Below, piece by piece: positions 30,281 to 38,300 of a DNA stretch of 47,863 nucleotides. A program made the translations under genes and the position numbers. The DNA lies in assembly GCA_002415025.1 (NCBI GenBank), contig DIBR01000017.1, forward strand, positions 3,020 to 50,882, read 5' to 3'. Under the pieces are notes generated by a model that did no database searches, was not told where the DNA came from, and was given only the letters and a program-made list of their open reading frames with translations. The DNA is from Spongiibacteraceae bacterium UBA5047 (GTDB taxonomy: Bacteria > Pseudomonadota > Gammaproteobacteria > Pseudomonadales > Spongiibacteraceae). Within the stretch, counting starts at the first letter, position 1, and every line of letters starts with the position of its first letter.

Positions 30281-31291
30281 CTACTGGTCCGGGGTTCCTC
30301 GCAGTGGCAGGCCGGCAGCCTGATAAATGGTATCGATCAGGCTCATATTGGCGATCGCATCCGTCAGATCGCTCTTGCGCTCGCCGCTGTGGATGCGGCG
30401 AGTGAACTCTTCCAGCTGGCAGGTATAGCTTGCTTTCCCGGTAACGCGTTCACGGCTTTTGTGCCCGTCAACGTTGAGTGAAATATGGTGATAGATCTGG
30501 GGAGCAATCGGGTTGAGTACACTCATGCTACCGCGACTACCCCGGACCTTGGCGCTCAGGCGAAACAATTTTCTGGACAGAAGTGAGTTTTCGATCAAGC
30601 CGGTTGTGCCGTTGTCCCAGCGCAGCTCGACCCGCATGGCGCGGTCCACGTTCTCGCGCAGCAGCTTTGGCCGGGCGAGTGTGACGGTGGGCGCCTGCTG
30701 TAACGCCTGCTCGCCGCTGGCAGAGGCGAGCAGGCGGAGCAAATTGGCAGTGTAAGCGCCTACATCCATTGTGGCGCCTCCACCCAGCGCGTAATTGAAG
30801 CGGATATCGTTGGTCATTGGCAGCGGGAAGCACATGCCGACGTCGATGTGCTCAATGTCCCCCAGCGTTGCGACCAGCTCGGACATGCGTGCAGCGAGTG
30901 GATGATAACGGTAGTGAAAGGCCTCCATTAATACGCGTTCGTTGCTGTGTGCGGCGGCCTCCATTGCCCGAACTTCGTCGGCGTTACTGGCGATGGGCTT
31001 TTCGCAGAGCACGTGTTTGCCGGCGTTTAAGGCTTTAATGCTCCACTCGCAGTGCAGTGCATTGGGCAGGGGATTGTAAATGGCGTCGATGTCGGGATCG
31101 TCGAGTAGTGCCTCGTAGTTTCGATGTACACGCCGGATATGGTGTTTGTCGGCGTATTTTTGAGCGCGTTCGGGGTCGCGTGCGGCAATCGCGGCAACCT
31201 CGACATGCGGGATTTCGCTAGCGGGTTTAATCAGGCCGAAGTAGCCAATGCGGGCGGCGCCCAGCATGCCTATTGCGAGTTTCTTGCTCAT
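30281..31291 (-). CDS. Gfo/Idh/MocA-family NAD(P)-dependent oxidoreductase
   Basis: A 336-residue cytoplasmic dehydrogenase. The N-terminal Rossmann motif is GMLGAARIGYFGLIKPA, the family lysine is in HVLCEKPIASNADEVRAMEA, and a GGATMDVGAYTANLLRLL block lies in the C-terminal domain. Members act on sugars, inositols, biliverdin or dihydrodiols; the substrate is not predictable here. It stands alone, convergent with rsmI and divergent from rnpB, interrupting the otherwise conserved rsmI-rnpB-mraZ order. Its base composition is not obviously different from the neighbours. Confidence 0.9.
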   Translation of the reverse strand: MSKKLAIGMLGAARIGYFGLIKPASEIPHVEVAAIAARDPERAQKYADKHHIRRVHRNYEALLDDPDIDAIYNPLPNALHCEWSIKALNAGKHVLCEKPIASNADEVRAMEAAAHSNERVLMEAFHYRYHPLAARMSELVATLGDIEHIDVGMCFPLPMTNDIRFNYALGGGATMDVGAYTANLLRLLASASGEQALQQAPTVTLARPKLLRENVDRAMRVELRWDNGTTGLIENSLLSRKLFRLSAKVRGSRGSMSVLNPIAPQIYHHISLNVDGHKSRERVTGKASYTCQLEEFTRRIHSGERKSDLTDAIANMSLIDTIYQAAGLPLRGTPDQ

Positions 31292-31380
31292 GCCTTGCCT
31301 TGAAGTTGCATAAAGGTGGAGCTTCCTTGTACCGTATTTATTGGCGGCTGAACAGGCGCTTGCAAAATGCCAGACTACTG

Positions 31381-31386
31381 TATATT
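31381..31386 (+). promoter_or_regulatory. Predicted -10 element of rnpB
   Basis: TATATT lies 9 bases before the predicted RNase P RNA 5' end. A TTGCAA at 31360-31365 is a possible -35, but the 15-base spacing is short. Confidence 0.4.
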
Positions 31387-31395
31387 CTTACACCT

Positions 31396-31752
31396 GAGCT
31401 GGTTGGACAGTCGCCGCTCAATTCCCTTCGGGGTGTTGGGGGGAGGAAAGTCCGGGCTCCGCAGGGCAGAGTGCCAGGTAACGCCTGGGGGGCGAGAGCC
31501 TACGGAAAGTGCAACAGAAAGGATACCGCCCAATCGCAAGGTCGGGTAAGGGTGAAAAGGTGCGGTAAGAGCGCACCGCGCGGCTGGTAACAGGCGTGGC
31601 GATGGTAAACCCCGCTCGGAGCAAGGCCAAATAGGAATCCAGCGCTGTGGCCCGCAGTGGATTCGGGTAGGCTGCTTGAAGCCAGTGGTGACGCTGGCTC
31701 TAGATGAATGACTGTCCTCGACAGAACCCGGCTTACAGACCGGCTCAACTTA
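31396..31752 (+). ncRNA. rnpB: RNase P RNA, bacterial type A
   Basis: About 357 bases with the universally conserved blocks in order: GAGGAAAGTCCGGGCTCC, GTGCCAGGTAACGCCTGG, GTGCAACAGAAAG, GGTAAGGGTGAAAAGGTGCG, TAAGAGCGCACCGCG, GGCTGGTAACAG, GGTAAACCCC, GGAGCAAGGCCAAATAGG, GGGTAGGCTGCTTGA, TAGATGAATGACTGTC and ACAGAACCCGGCTTA. The two P4 strands (CR-I and CR-V regions) are both present. It is the catalytic RNA that removes 5' leaders from tRNA precursors. The exact ends are estimated by pairing of the terminal P1 helix and by comparison with the remembered E. coli sequence. Confidence 0.97.
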
Positions 31753-31783
31753 TTCTTTTGATCTCTTTCAGTTTTGATCTTCG

Positions 31784-31824
31784 AGCTCATGCAAACTCTT
31801 GAGAGTTTACATGAGCTTTTTTTT
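31784..31824 (+). terminator. Rho-independent terminator downstream of rnpB
   Basis: AGCTCATG and CATGAGCT form the base of a long stem continued by CAAACTCT / AGAGTTT around a small loop, followed by a run of about nine T. It ends some 30 bases after the mature RNase P RNA. Confidence 0.92.
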
Positions 31825-31939
31825 GTATTCCCTTGATTAGCCTGAATTACCCTGTTTATTGCGTGCGCACGTTCGCGACAAATAGCGGCATTTTTACCGT
31901 AAATTACTGAGATATCAGTACATTTTCAGAGTGTTTCCC

Positions 31940-31969
31940 TTGACACCCCTCCGATCTCGTCCCTATAGT
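31940..31969 (+). promoter_or_regulatory. Promoter of the mraZ-ftsZ (dcw) cluster
   Basis: A perfect -35 TTGACA (31940-31945) and a -10 TATAGT (31964-31969) are 18 bases apart. Predicted transcription would start near 31976, right at the first of the GTGG repeats, with a leader of about 63 bases before mraZ. Confidence 0.75.
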
Positions 31970-31977
31970 GTGCGCAA

Positions 31978-32014
31978 GTGGTAAAAAGTGGTTTTTAGTG
32001 GGTATAAGTGGTTA
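31978..32014 (+). promoter_or_regulatory. MraZ operator: four GTGG direct repeats with 10-bp period
   Basis: GTGG occurs at 31978, 31988, 31998 and 32008, exactly 10 bases apart. It lies just downstream of the predicted dcw promoter and just before mraZ. In E. coli MraZ binds three TGGGN direct repeats with the same 10-bp spacing and represses the cluster. One more repeat is present here. Autoregulation by MraZ is the natural inference. Confidence 0.82.
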
Positions 32015-32038
32015 ATAACACCATAGGGGCGCTGGACA

Positions 32039-32482
32039 GTGTTTACCGGCAGCAATAACGTCACGATGGATTCCAAGGGGCGAATGGCCATTCCGGCCAA
32101 GACGCGCGATACCCTTGTGGAATGCTGTGGCGGGCGCTTGGTGATGACTGCCCACACAGAAGACCGCTGCCTGTTGGTATATCCCGAGCCTGAATGGCAG
32201 GAACTGCAGCCAAAAATCGCAGCTCTACCCAATATGAATGCCAAAGCGCGGCGGATTCAACGCCTGGTGCTTGGTTATGCAACGCCATTGGAACTGGATG
32301 GCAATGGTCGTGTGCTGTTGCCGCAAACCCTGCGTGATTATGCCCAGCTGGAAAAGAAACTCATGCTGGTGGGGCAAAACAACAAGTTGGAGTTGTGGAG
32401 TGAGTCGCTCTGGAATAACTGGGTCGACCAGGATGATCCGGACGGTGATGTTCCCGATGCCGTCAGCGCTCTGTCGCTGTAG
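32039..32482 (+). CDS. mraZ: Transcriptional regulator MraZ
   Basis: A 147-residue protein with two AbrB-like MraZ repeats: MFTGSNNVTMDSKGRMAIPA near the N-terminus and YATPLELDGNGRVLLPQTLR around residues 80-100. It is a ring-forming DNA-binding protein that represses its own dcw cluster. The start is GTG at 32039, preceded by only a weak ribosome site, which would keep its level low. Four matching operator repeats lie 25-60 bases upstream. Confidence 0.96.
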   Translation: MFTGSNNVTMDSKGRMAIPAKTRDTLVECCGGRLVMTAHTEDRCLLVYPEPEWQELQPKIAALPNMNAKARRIQRLVLGYATPLELDGNGRVLLPQTLRDYAQLEKKLMLVGQNNKLELWSESLWNNWVDQDDPDGDVPDAVSALSL

Positions 32483-32491
32483 GTTGGGATA

Positions 32492-33415
32492 GTGAGCGAG
32501 CATTTATCGGTTCTGCTGAAAGAAGCCGTGGAGGCGCTGGTGAACGATAGTGCGGGACGATACATCGATGGCACTTTCGGTCGCGGCGGCCACAGCCGCG
32601 CCATCCTGCATGCGCTTGGCGACAGTGGTCGTCTGCTGGGGATCGACAAGGACCCTCGTGCGATGGAAGCCGGGCAACTCATGCATGCTGCAGATCAGCG
32701 CCTGACGATGTACCAGGGGTCGTTTGCCGATTTTGATGTGGCGATGGAGACGGCGGGCTGGGCAAACGTCGACGGTATTTTGCTTGACCTGGGTGTGTCG
32801 TCTCCACAGCTTGATGAGGCCGAGCGGGGCTTCAGCTTTATTCGCGATGGTGCACTTGATATGCGCATGAATCCGGATGCCGGCGTGAGTGCAGCGCAGT
32901 GGCTGGCCGAGGTCGGTGAGTCTGAGCTGATTCGTGTGCTGCGGGAATACGGAGAAGAGCGTTTCGCCAAGCGTATTGCGCGAGCAATTATCGAGACGCG
33001 AGCAGAGCAGCCGATTACGCGCACTTTGCAGTTGGCCAAAGTGGTTACCGATGCCAATCCGGCCTGGGAAAAGCACAAGCATCCCGCTACGCGCGCATTT
33101 CAGGCGATCAGGATAGCGGTAAACAATGAATTAAAGGACCTCGAGAGTTTTCTTGAGAAAGCGGTTGATGGCCTGGCGATCGGTGGTCGTTTGGTTGTCA
33201 TCAGTTTTCATTCGCTGGAAGACCGCATGGTTAAGCAGTTTATGCGGCGCGAAAGCCGCGGCGAAGCGCCGCCGGCTTACATCCCTGTGCGGGATGACAC
33301 GATAAAACGCCGGCTGAAGATAGTCGGTAAAGCGATCAAGGCTGGTGATGACGAATTGTCTTCAAACCAGCGTGCGCGCAGTGCCGTTATGCGAGTGGCG
33401 CAGCGACTTGCGTAG
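32492..33415 (+). CDS. rsmH: 16S rRNA (cytosine1402-N4)-methyltransferase RsmH
   Basis: A 307-residue class I methyltransferase (MraW): YIDGTFGRGGHSRAIL is the SAM-binding loop, with LLGIDKDPRAMEAG, DGILLDLGVSSPQLDEAERG, FSFIRDGALDMRM and RLVVISFHSLEDRMVKQFM. It methylates the base of C1402 in 16S rRNA, the same nucleotide whose ribose is modified by RsmI, encoded 3 kb upstream. GTG start, 9 bases after mraZ. Confidence 0.97.
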   Translation: MSEHLSVLLKEAVEALVNDSAGRYIDGTFGRGGHSRAILHALGDSGRLLGIDKDPRAMEAGQLMHAADQRLTMYQGSFADFDVAMETAGWANVDGILLDLGVSSPQLDEAERGFSFIRDGALDMRMNPDAGVSAAQWLAEVGESELIRVLREYGEERFAKRIARAIIETRAEQPITRTLQLAKVVTDANPAWEKHKHPATRAFQAIRIAVNNELKDLESFLEKAVDGLAIGGRLVVISFHSLEDRMVKQFMRRESRGEAPPAYIPVRDDTIKRRLKIVGKAIKAGDDELSSNQRARSAVMRVAQRLA

Positions 33416-33418
33416 TGA

Positions 33419-33736
33419 ATGATAAGAACGACCGAAACGCGGGGTGTTCTGGTGGAGAAGCGAAGTCTGTTAACGGCGGTAGCGGCCTTGGTGCTGGTGA
33501 TTTCGGCCGTGTCGGTAATTTACAGCTCGCATCTATCCAGGCAGCTCTTTAATGAATGGCAAATGTTGCAAAAAGAAGCCTATCAGCTGGATGAGGATTG
33601 GGGGCGCCTGTTGCTGGAGCACAGTACCTGGGCTGCGCACGATCGAATCGAGCGTTTGGCCGGCGAGCAATTAATGATGGTTGCTCCATCGAAGGATTCT
33701 TTTCAAGTGGTTAGGGTGAATGGCGAAGCAGACTAG
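33419..33736 (+). CDS. ftsL: Cell division protein FtsL
   Basis: A 105-residue bitopic protein. A short cytoplasmic N-terminus is followed by a transmembrane helix (about 17-38; LLTAVAALVLVISAVSVIYS) and a periplasmic coiled-coil helix (LSRQLFNEWQMLQKEAYQLD) with EHSTWAAHDRIERLA, the typical FtsL end. It forms the FtsQLB complex that activates FtsWI. It lies 3 bases after rsmH and overlaps ftsI by 17 bases. Confidence 0.93.
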   Translation: MIRTTETRGVLVEKRSLLTAVAALVLVISAVSVIYSSHLSRQLFNEWQMLQKEAYQLDEDWGRLLLEHSTWAAHDRIERLAGEQLMMVAPSKDSFQVVRVNGEAD

Positions 33737-35450
33737 TCAGCTCGTTCCTGTATGGCGCTTCCTGGTGATGGCGCTGGGACTGCTTGCCCTTGCGATACTG
33801 CTGATGTGGCGCACTCTGCATTTGCAGGTGCTCAATAATGACCGTGGCCGCGAATTTTTGCAGGGGCAGGGCAATGCCCGCACCATTCGCACCGAAAAAA
33901 TCCCTGCTCACAGAGGCATGATAACTGACCGCAACGGTGAGCCCTTGGCGGTTAGTACCCCGGTTGCGTCGATCTGGGCTGACCCCAAAGAGCTGTCAAC
34001 CGCGCTTGATCGTTTGCCGGAGCTGGCGCGTTTACTGGGTGTTGACGCCCGTCAGTTAAAAGAAAAAGTGAGTCTTGTGCCGGGTCGGCGTTTTGTCTAT
34101 TTACGTCGACAGCTATCACCCGGAGATGCAGAAAAAATTCTGGCGGCAGCTATTCCCGGTGTGTATATGCAGCGGGAATATCGGCGCTTCTATCCTGCGG
34201 GCGAAGTTGTCTCTCATGTGTTGGGCTTTACCAATATTGATGATCAGGGTCAGGAAGGTCTTGAGCTGGCCTACAACGATTGGCTGCAAGGTACGCCCGG
34301 TAGCAAGCGCGTGCTGAAAGACTTGTATGGCAATATTTTTCGTGACCTCGATGACGGCATGCCTGCTGAACCCGGGAATGACCTGCAGCTGACCATCGAT
34401 CTGCGCCTTCAGTATCTGGCTTACAAAGAATTGAAATCGGCCTTGCAGCGTACGCAGGCGAAGGCCGGTTCGGTAGTGATGCTTGATACCCATACCGGCG
34501 AAGTGCTGGCAATGGTGAATCAGCCCGGATTTAACCCGAACAATCGTGCCGAAATGCAGCTCGCTGCGCTGCGCAACCGCGCTGTAACAGATGTGTTTGA
34601 GCCGGGCTCCACGGTGAAGCCGTTCACGATTATTGCAGCGCTGGAAAGCGGAAAATTCCAGTCGGATTCGGTTATCGATACCAGTCCAGGCTACGTGCGT
34701 ATTGGCTCCAAAACCCTGGTAGACCCCGTTAATTACGGTGTGCTGGATATGGAGCACATCCTGAAAAAATCCAGCCAGGTCGGTATTAGCAAGATGTCGC
34801 TGGTGCTCAACGAGCAATGGGTTTGGGAGGTGTTTCAGCGCATTGGCTTGGGTCGCTCAACGGGCAGCGGGTTTCCGGGTGAGAGTAACGGTGTGCTGCC
34901 GAATCATCCCAACTGGCTGCCGATTGAGCGCGCAAACTTTGCGTTCGGCTACGGCTTGTCGGTTACCGCCTTGCAATTGGCTCAGGCGTACGGCGTCTTG
35001 GCAACCGGCGGCGTACTGCGCCCCGTGAGTTTGATTCAGCGGGAAGAGCAGGCACAAAGTCATCGCGTTATCAGTGAGTCAATCGCGACCCGGGTCGCAG
35101 GCATGCTGGAATCGGTAACACGCCCGGGGGGCACGGGTACGCGCGCCAGTATTGATGCCTATCGAGTGGCGGGTAAAACCGGCACCGTGCATAAGGTGGG
35201 TAGTCAGGGCTACGCCGATGACCGCTATTTATCACTGTTTGTAGGGCTGGCGCCCGTGAGCAAGCCGCGGGTTGTTACCGTGGTGACCATAGATGAACCG
35301 GGCAGTGGTCGCTATTACGGTGGCGAAGCCGCTGCGCCGGTATTTTCAAAAGTAACTGGCGAAGCGATGCGGTTGCTCAATATTGCGCCAGACGCTGTTC
35401 AGGAAGCGGTTGCCGAAAAAACGGCAAACGCAAAACCGGGTTCGGTGTGA
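33720..35450 (+). CDS. ftsI: Septal peptidoglycan transpeptidase FtsI (PBP3)
   Basis: A 576-residue class B penicillin-binding protein. An N-terminal transmembrane helix (about 13-30) is followed by the pedestal domain (PAHRGMITDRNGEPLAVST) and the transpeptidase domain. The catalytic serine is Ser297 in STVK, and the KTGT motif is at 486-489. The middle motif reads SSQ (351-353, KKSSQVGISKMSL), whereas E. coli and most relatives have SSN. The codon is a clear CAG. It cross-links septal glycan with FtsW. Gene order ftsL-ftsI-murE is canonical. Confidence 0.97.
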   Translation: MAKQTSQLVPVWRFLVMALGLLALAILLMWRTLHLQVLNNDRGREFLQGQGNARTIRTEKIPAHRGMITDRNGEPLAVSTPVASIWADPKELSTALDRLPELARLLGVDARQLKEKVSLVPGRRFVYLRRQLSPGDAEKILAAAIPGVYMQREYRRFYPAGEVVSHVLGFTNIDDQGQEGLELAYNDWLQGTPGSKRVLKDLYGNIFRDLDDGMPAEPGNDLQLTIDLRLQYLAYKELKSALQRTQAKAGSVVMLDTHTGEVLAMVNQPGFNPNNRAEMQLAALRNRAVTDVFEPGSTVKPFTIIAALESGKFQSDSVIDTSPGYVRIGSKTLVDPVNYGVLDMEHILKKSSQVGISKMSLVLNEQWVWEVFQRIGLGRSTGSGFPGESNGVLPNHPNWLPIERANFAFGYGLSVTALQLAQAYGVLATGGVLRPVSLIQREEQAQSHRVISESIATRVAGMLESVTRPGGTGTRASIDAYRVAGKTGTVHKVGSQGYADDRYLSLFVGLAPVSKPRVVTVVTIDEPGSGRYYGGEAAAPVFSKVTGEAMRLLNIAPDAVQEAVAEKTANAKPGSV

Positions 35451-35451
35451 G

Positions 35452-36930
35452 ATGGAAGCGCTGATGGGACAAGCAATCACAGTGCTGGGTGATTTAGTAG
35501 ACGGCCTGACAGCAGATCAGTCTGCGGTTCCCGTTACGGGCATCGCGCTGGATAGTCGCCGGGTGCGCCCGGGCGATGTTTTTATTGCGGTTTCCGGTCA
35601 TGCCAGCGACGGTCGTGATTTCATCGATGCGGCTGTAGCGAAAGGCGCGGCAGCTATTATCGCAGAGGCGCCCTGCGATCCGAGTCAGTGGCGCTTGCCG
35701 GTTGTGGTGGTAGACACGCTTTCCGAACGAATCAGTGATATCGCTGGCCGCTTTTATCAGCATCCTTCGCGTGATTTGACCGTGATTGGGGTAACGGGCA
35801 CCAATGGTAAATCGAGTGTCACCCACTACCTCGCGCAAATGCTGGAGTCTTTGGCGCAGCCTTGTGGGGTTATCGGCACTTTGGGAGCCGGGCGTGTCAG
35901 TCAGTTAAGCGGCGCGCTGAATACCACGCCCGATGCCATCAGTATTCAAGCGACCCTGAGTCAGTGGCGCGATGCTGGTGCCCGGTGGGCGGCGATGGAA
36001 GTGTCTTCACACGGATTGAGTCAGCACCGTGTTGCTGCGCTGCAGTTTTCAACAGCGGTATTCACCAATCTCAGCCAGGATCATCTCGACTATCACGGTA
36101 CGATGGAGGATTACGGCGCTGCCAAAGCGCGGCTGTTTGTTACTCCGGGTTTGCAGCACGCTGTGTTGAATGCCGATGACAGTTATACGGCGGAATTACG
36201 CAAGGTTATGTCTGCGTCAACAAACATTCTGACCTTTGGGCTTGCCACTCCCGCAGATGTTACGGCGAGCGACATTGTCTATTCAGCCGCCGGAATGGCA
36301 GCGCGTTTGCACACCCCTTGGGGCGAGCTGCAGCTTGATACCGCATTGATTGGCGTTGTTAATCTGAAAAACGTACTGGCTACCGTTGCCGTGCTCGGTG
36401 CAGAAGGCTTTGCCATTGATCAAATTCAGCAAGCCCTGGGTGGTCTGAAGCCGGTGCCCGGACGTCTGGAAAAACTACCGTCCGAAGGCGGCGTTCAGGT
36501 CATCATAGATTATGCCCACAGCCCCGATGCACTGGAGCAGGTCCTGTCCAGTTTACGCCCACACTGCCAGCAAAAGCTTTGGTGTGTGTTTGGTTGTGGC
36601 GGCAATCGTGATAAAGGGAAGCGGCCATTGATGGCAGCAATTGCCAAACAGCTTGCCGATGTAGTGGTTGTGACCACCGATAACCCGCGCGATGAAGCAC
36701 CTGCGGATATTGCCAGCGAGATTGTTCAGGGGCTGAAAGAGTCAGATTACATTCTTGAGCTTGATCGTCAGCGTGCCATAGAGAGATCGATTGCCGAGGC
36801 CGCGGACGGTGATGTGATTGTTATTGCCGGCAAGGGCCACGAGGACTATCAGGAATCCCGGGGTAAACGCATGCCTTTCAGCGATGTTAAATGTGCGCGC
36901 TTGGCTTTGATTGAGAGGGCGTCATCATGA
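35452..36930 (+). CDS. murE: UDP-MurNAc-tripeptide synthetase MurE (meso-DAP adding)
   Basis: About 492 residues from the ATG at 35452, one base after the ftsI stop; an ATG at 35464 with a GGAAG upstream is an alternative. The ATP loop is VTGTNGKSS (114-122), and the Lys of AAKARLF (225) is the likely carbamylated residue. The specificity motif DNPR (410-413) marks a meso-diaminopimelate ligase rather than a lysine ligase. It overlaps murF by four bases. Confidence 0.96.
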   Translation: MEALMGQAITVLGDLVDGLTADQSAVPVTGIALDSRRVRPGDVFIAVSGHASDGRDFIDAAVAKGAAAIIAEAPCDPSQWRLPVVVVDTLSERISDIAGRFYQHPSRDLTVIGVTGTNGKSSVTHYLAQMLESLAQPCGVIGTLGAGRVSQLSGALNTTPDAISIQATLSQWRDAGARWAAMEVSSHGLSQHRVAALQFSTAVFTNLSQDHLDYHGTMEDYGAAKARLFVTPGLQHAVLNADDSYTAELRKVMSASTNILTFGLATPADVTASDIVYSAAGMAARLHTPWGELQLDTALIGVVNLKNVLATVAVLGAEGFAIDQIQQALGGLKPVPGRLEKLPSEGGVQVIIDYAHSPDALEQVLSSLRPHCQQKLWCVFGCGGNRDKGKRPLMAAIAKQLADVVVVTTDNPRDEAPADIASEIVQGLKESDYILELDRQRAIERSIAEAADGDVIVIAGKGHEDYQESRGKRMPFSDVKCARLALIERASS

Positions 36931-38300
36931 TGGCCGCACTGTCTCTCAAACATATAGCGGCGGCAACGGGTGGGCAATTGCGAGGCAGTGATTGCCAGAT
37001 CAATGCGTTGTCGACTGACTCTCGTAAAATTGAAAAAGGCAACGCCTACCTGGCGCTTTGCGGCGACCGTTTTGATGGCCACGATTTTGCAGCTGAAGCT
37101 GTGGCGAAAGGTGCAGTGGCGGCTATTGTTTCCCGGCCGGTCGGGCAGGACCTGCCCCAGGTTCAGGTGGAAGACTCACTGCTGGCTCTGGGGCAGATAG
37201 CGGCAATTAACCGCAAAGCCTTTACCGGGCCTGTGTTGGCACTGACCGGCAGTTGCGGCAAAACTTCATGCAAGGAGATGTTGGCCGCCATACTGCGTTG
37301 TTCGCATCGTGTGCAGGCTACCGAAGGCAATCTCAATAACGAAATTGGCGTACCGCTCACGCTGCTGAGTATCGGTACGGAGCACGACGTTGCCATTGTT
37401 GAAATGGGCGCAGCCAAAGCCGGTGATATTGCCTATCTGTGCCAGTTTGCGCAGCCGGATGTTGCGTTAATTACGAATGCGGCGCCAGCGCACCTCGAAG
37501 GCTTCGGTAGCCTGCAGGCTGTTGCCGATACCAAGGGTGAGATCTATCAGTCACTGCATAAAAGCGGCACCGCGATTATAAATGGGGATGATGCTTTTGC
37601 TGAGCAGTGGCGCGCGCGGACAGCGGCGCAGCGAGTGCTAAGCATCAGTCGGCATAACAGCGAATGTGATTTTTTTGCCCGCGATATTCATATCACTGGC
37701 AAGGGTACCCGGTTTACCTTGCGCGGCCCCGACGGCGAAATAGCAGTAACACTGCCCGTGCTGGGCGTTGCCATGGTGTCCAATGCGCTGCTTGCCGCAG
37801 CGGCAGCCTGGGCCGTGGGAGCAAGTTTTGAGGATATTGCGAACGGGCTGGCTTCTGTGCGGGCGGTTAAAGGACGGCTTTACTTACAATCGTTCCCGGA
37901 ATTGAACCTGATCGATGACAGTTATAACGCCAATCCGGCGTCAGTGACTGCCGCCATTGATGTCCTTTCAGCCTTTAGCGGCCGCCGGATTCTGGTGCTG
38001 GGAGATATGGCCGAGCTGGGCGAGCAAACACAGCGCTTGCATGAGGATATCGGTAGCTATGCTGCCCGGCAGGGAATTGACCGTGTATTGACCTGTGGGT
38101 CCTTAAGCGAGTTTTCAGCACAAGCGGCAGGTTCAATTGCCAGTCATTTTTCCGATAAAAGTACATTGATTGCCCAGCTGCAAAGTCTGCTGCGGCCCGG
38201 GGATAGTGTTTTGGTCAAGGGCTCGCGATCAGCGGGGATGGAAGAGGTTGTTAGTGCAGTTGCCAACATTCAGGTAACAGGGGGAAATACACCATGTTAA
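36927..38300 (+). CDS. murF: UDP-MurNAc-tripeptide D-alanyl-D-alanine ligase MurF
   Basis: A 457-residue Mur ligase: VLALTGSCGKTSCKEMLAAI is the ATP loop, NLNNEIGVPLTLL and the NDDSYNANPASV-like block (LIDDSYNANPASVTAAIDVL) are MurF-specific, and VLVKGSRSAGMEEVV closes the protein. It adds the D-Ala-D-Ala dipeptide, supplied by DdlB, encoded downstream. Two adjacent ATGs (36927, 36930) are possible starts. It overlaps mraY by seven bases. Confidence 0.96.
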   Translation: MMAALSLKHIAAATGGQLRGSDCQINALSTDSRKIEKGNAYLALCGDRFDGHDFAAEAVAKGAVAAIVSRPVGQDLPQVQVEDSLLALGQIAAINRKAFTGPVLALTGSCGKTSCKEMLAAILRCSHRVQATEGNLNNEIGVPLTLLSIGTEHDVAIVEMGAAKAGDIAYLCQFAQPDVALITNAAPAHLEGFGSLQAVADTKGEIYQSLHKSGTAIINGDDAFAEQWRARTAAQRVLSISRHNSECDFFARDIHITGKGTRFTLRGPDGEIAVTLPVLGVAMVSNALLAAAAAWAVGASFEDIANGLASVRAVKGRLYLQSFPELNLIDDSYNANPASVTAAIDVLSAFSGRRILVLGDMAELGEQTQRLHEDIGSYAARQGIDRVLTCGSLSEFSAQAAGSIASHFSDKSTLIAQLQSLLRPGDSVLVKGSRSAGMEEVVSAVANIQVTGGNTPC

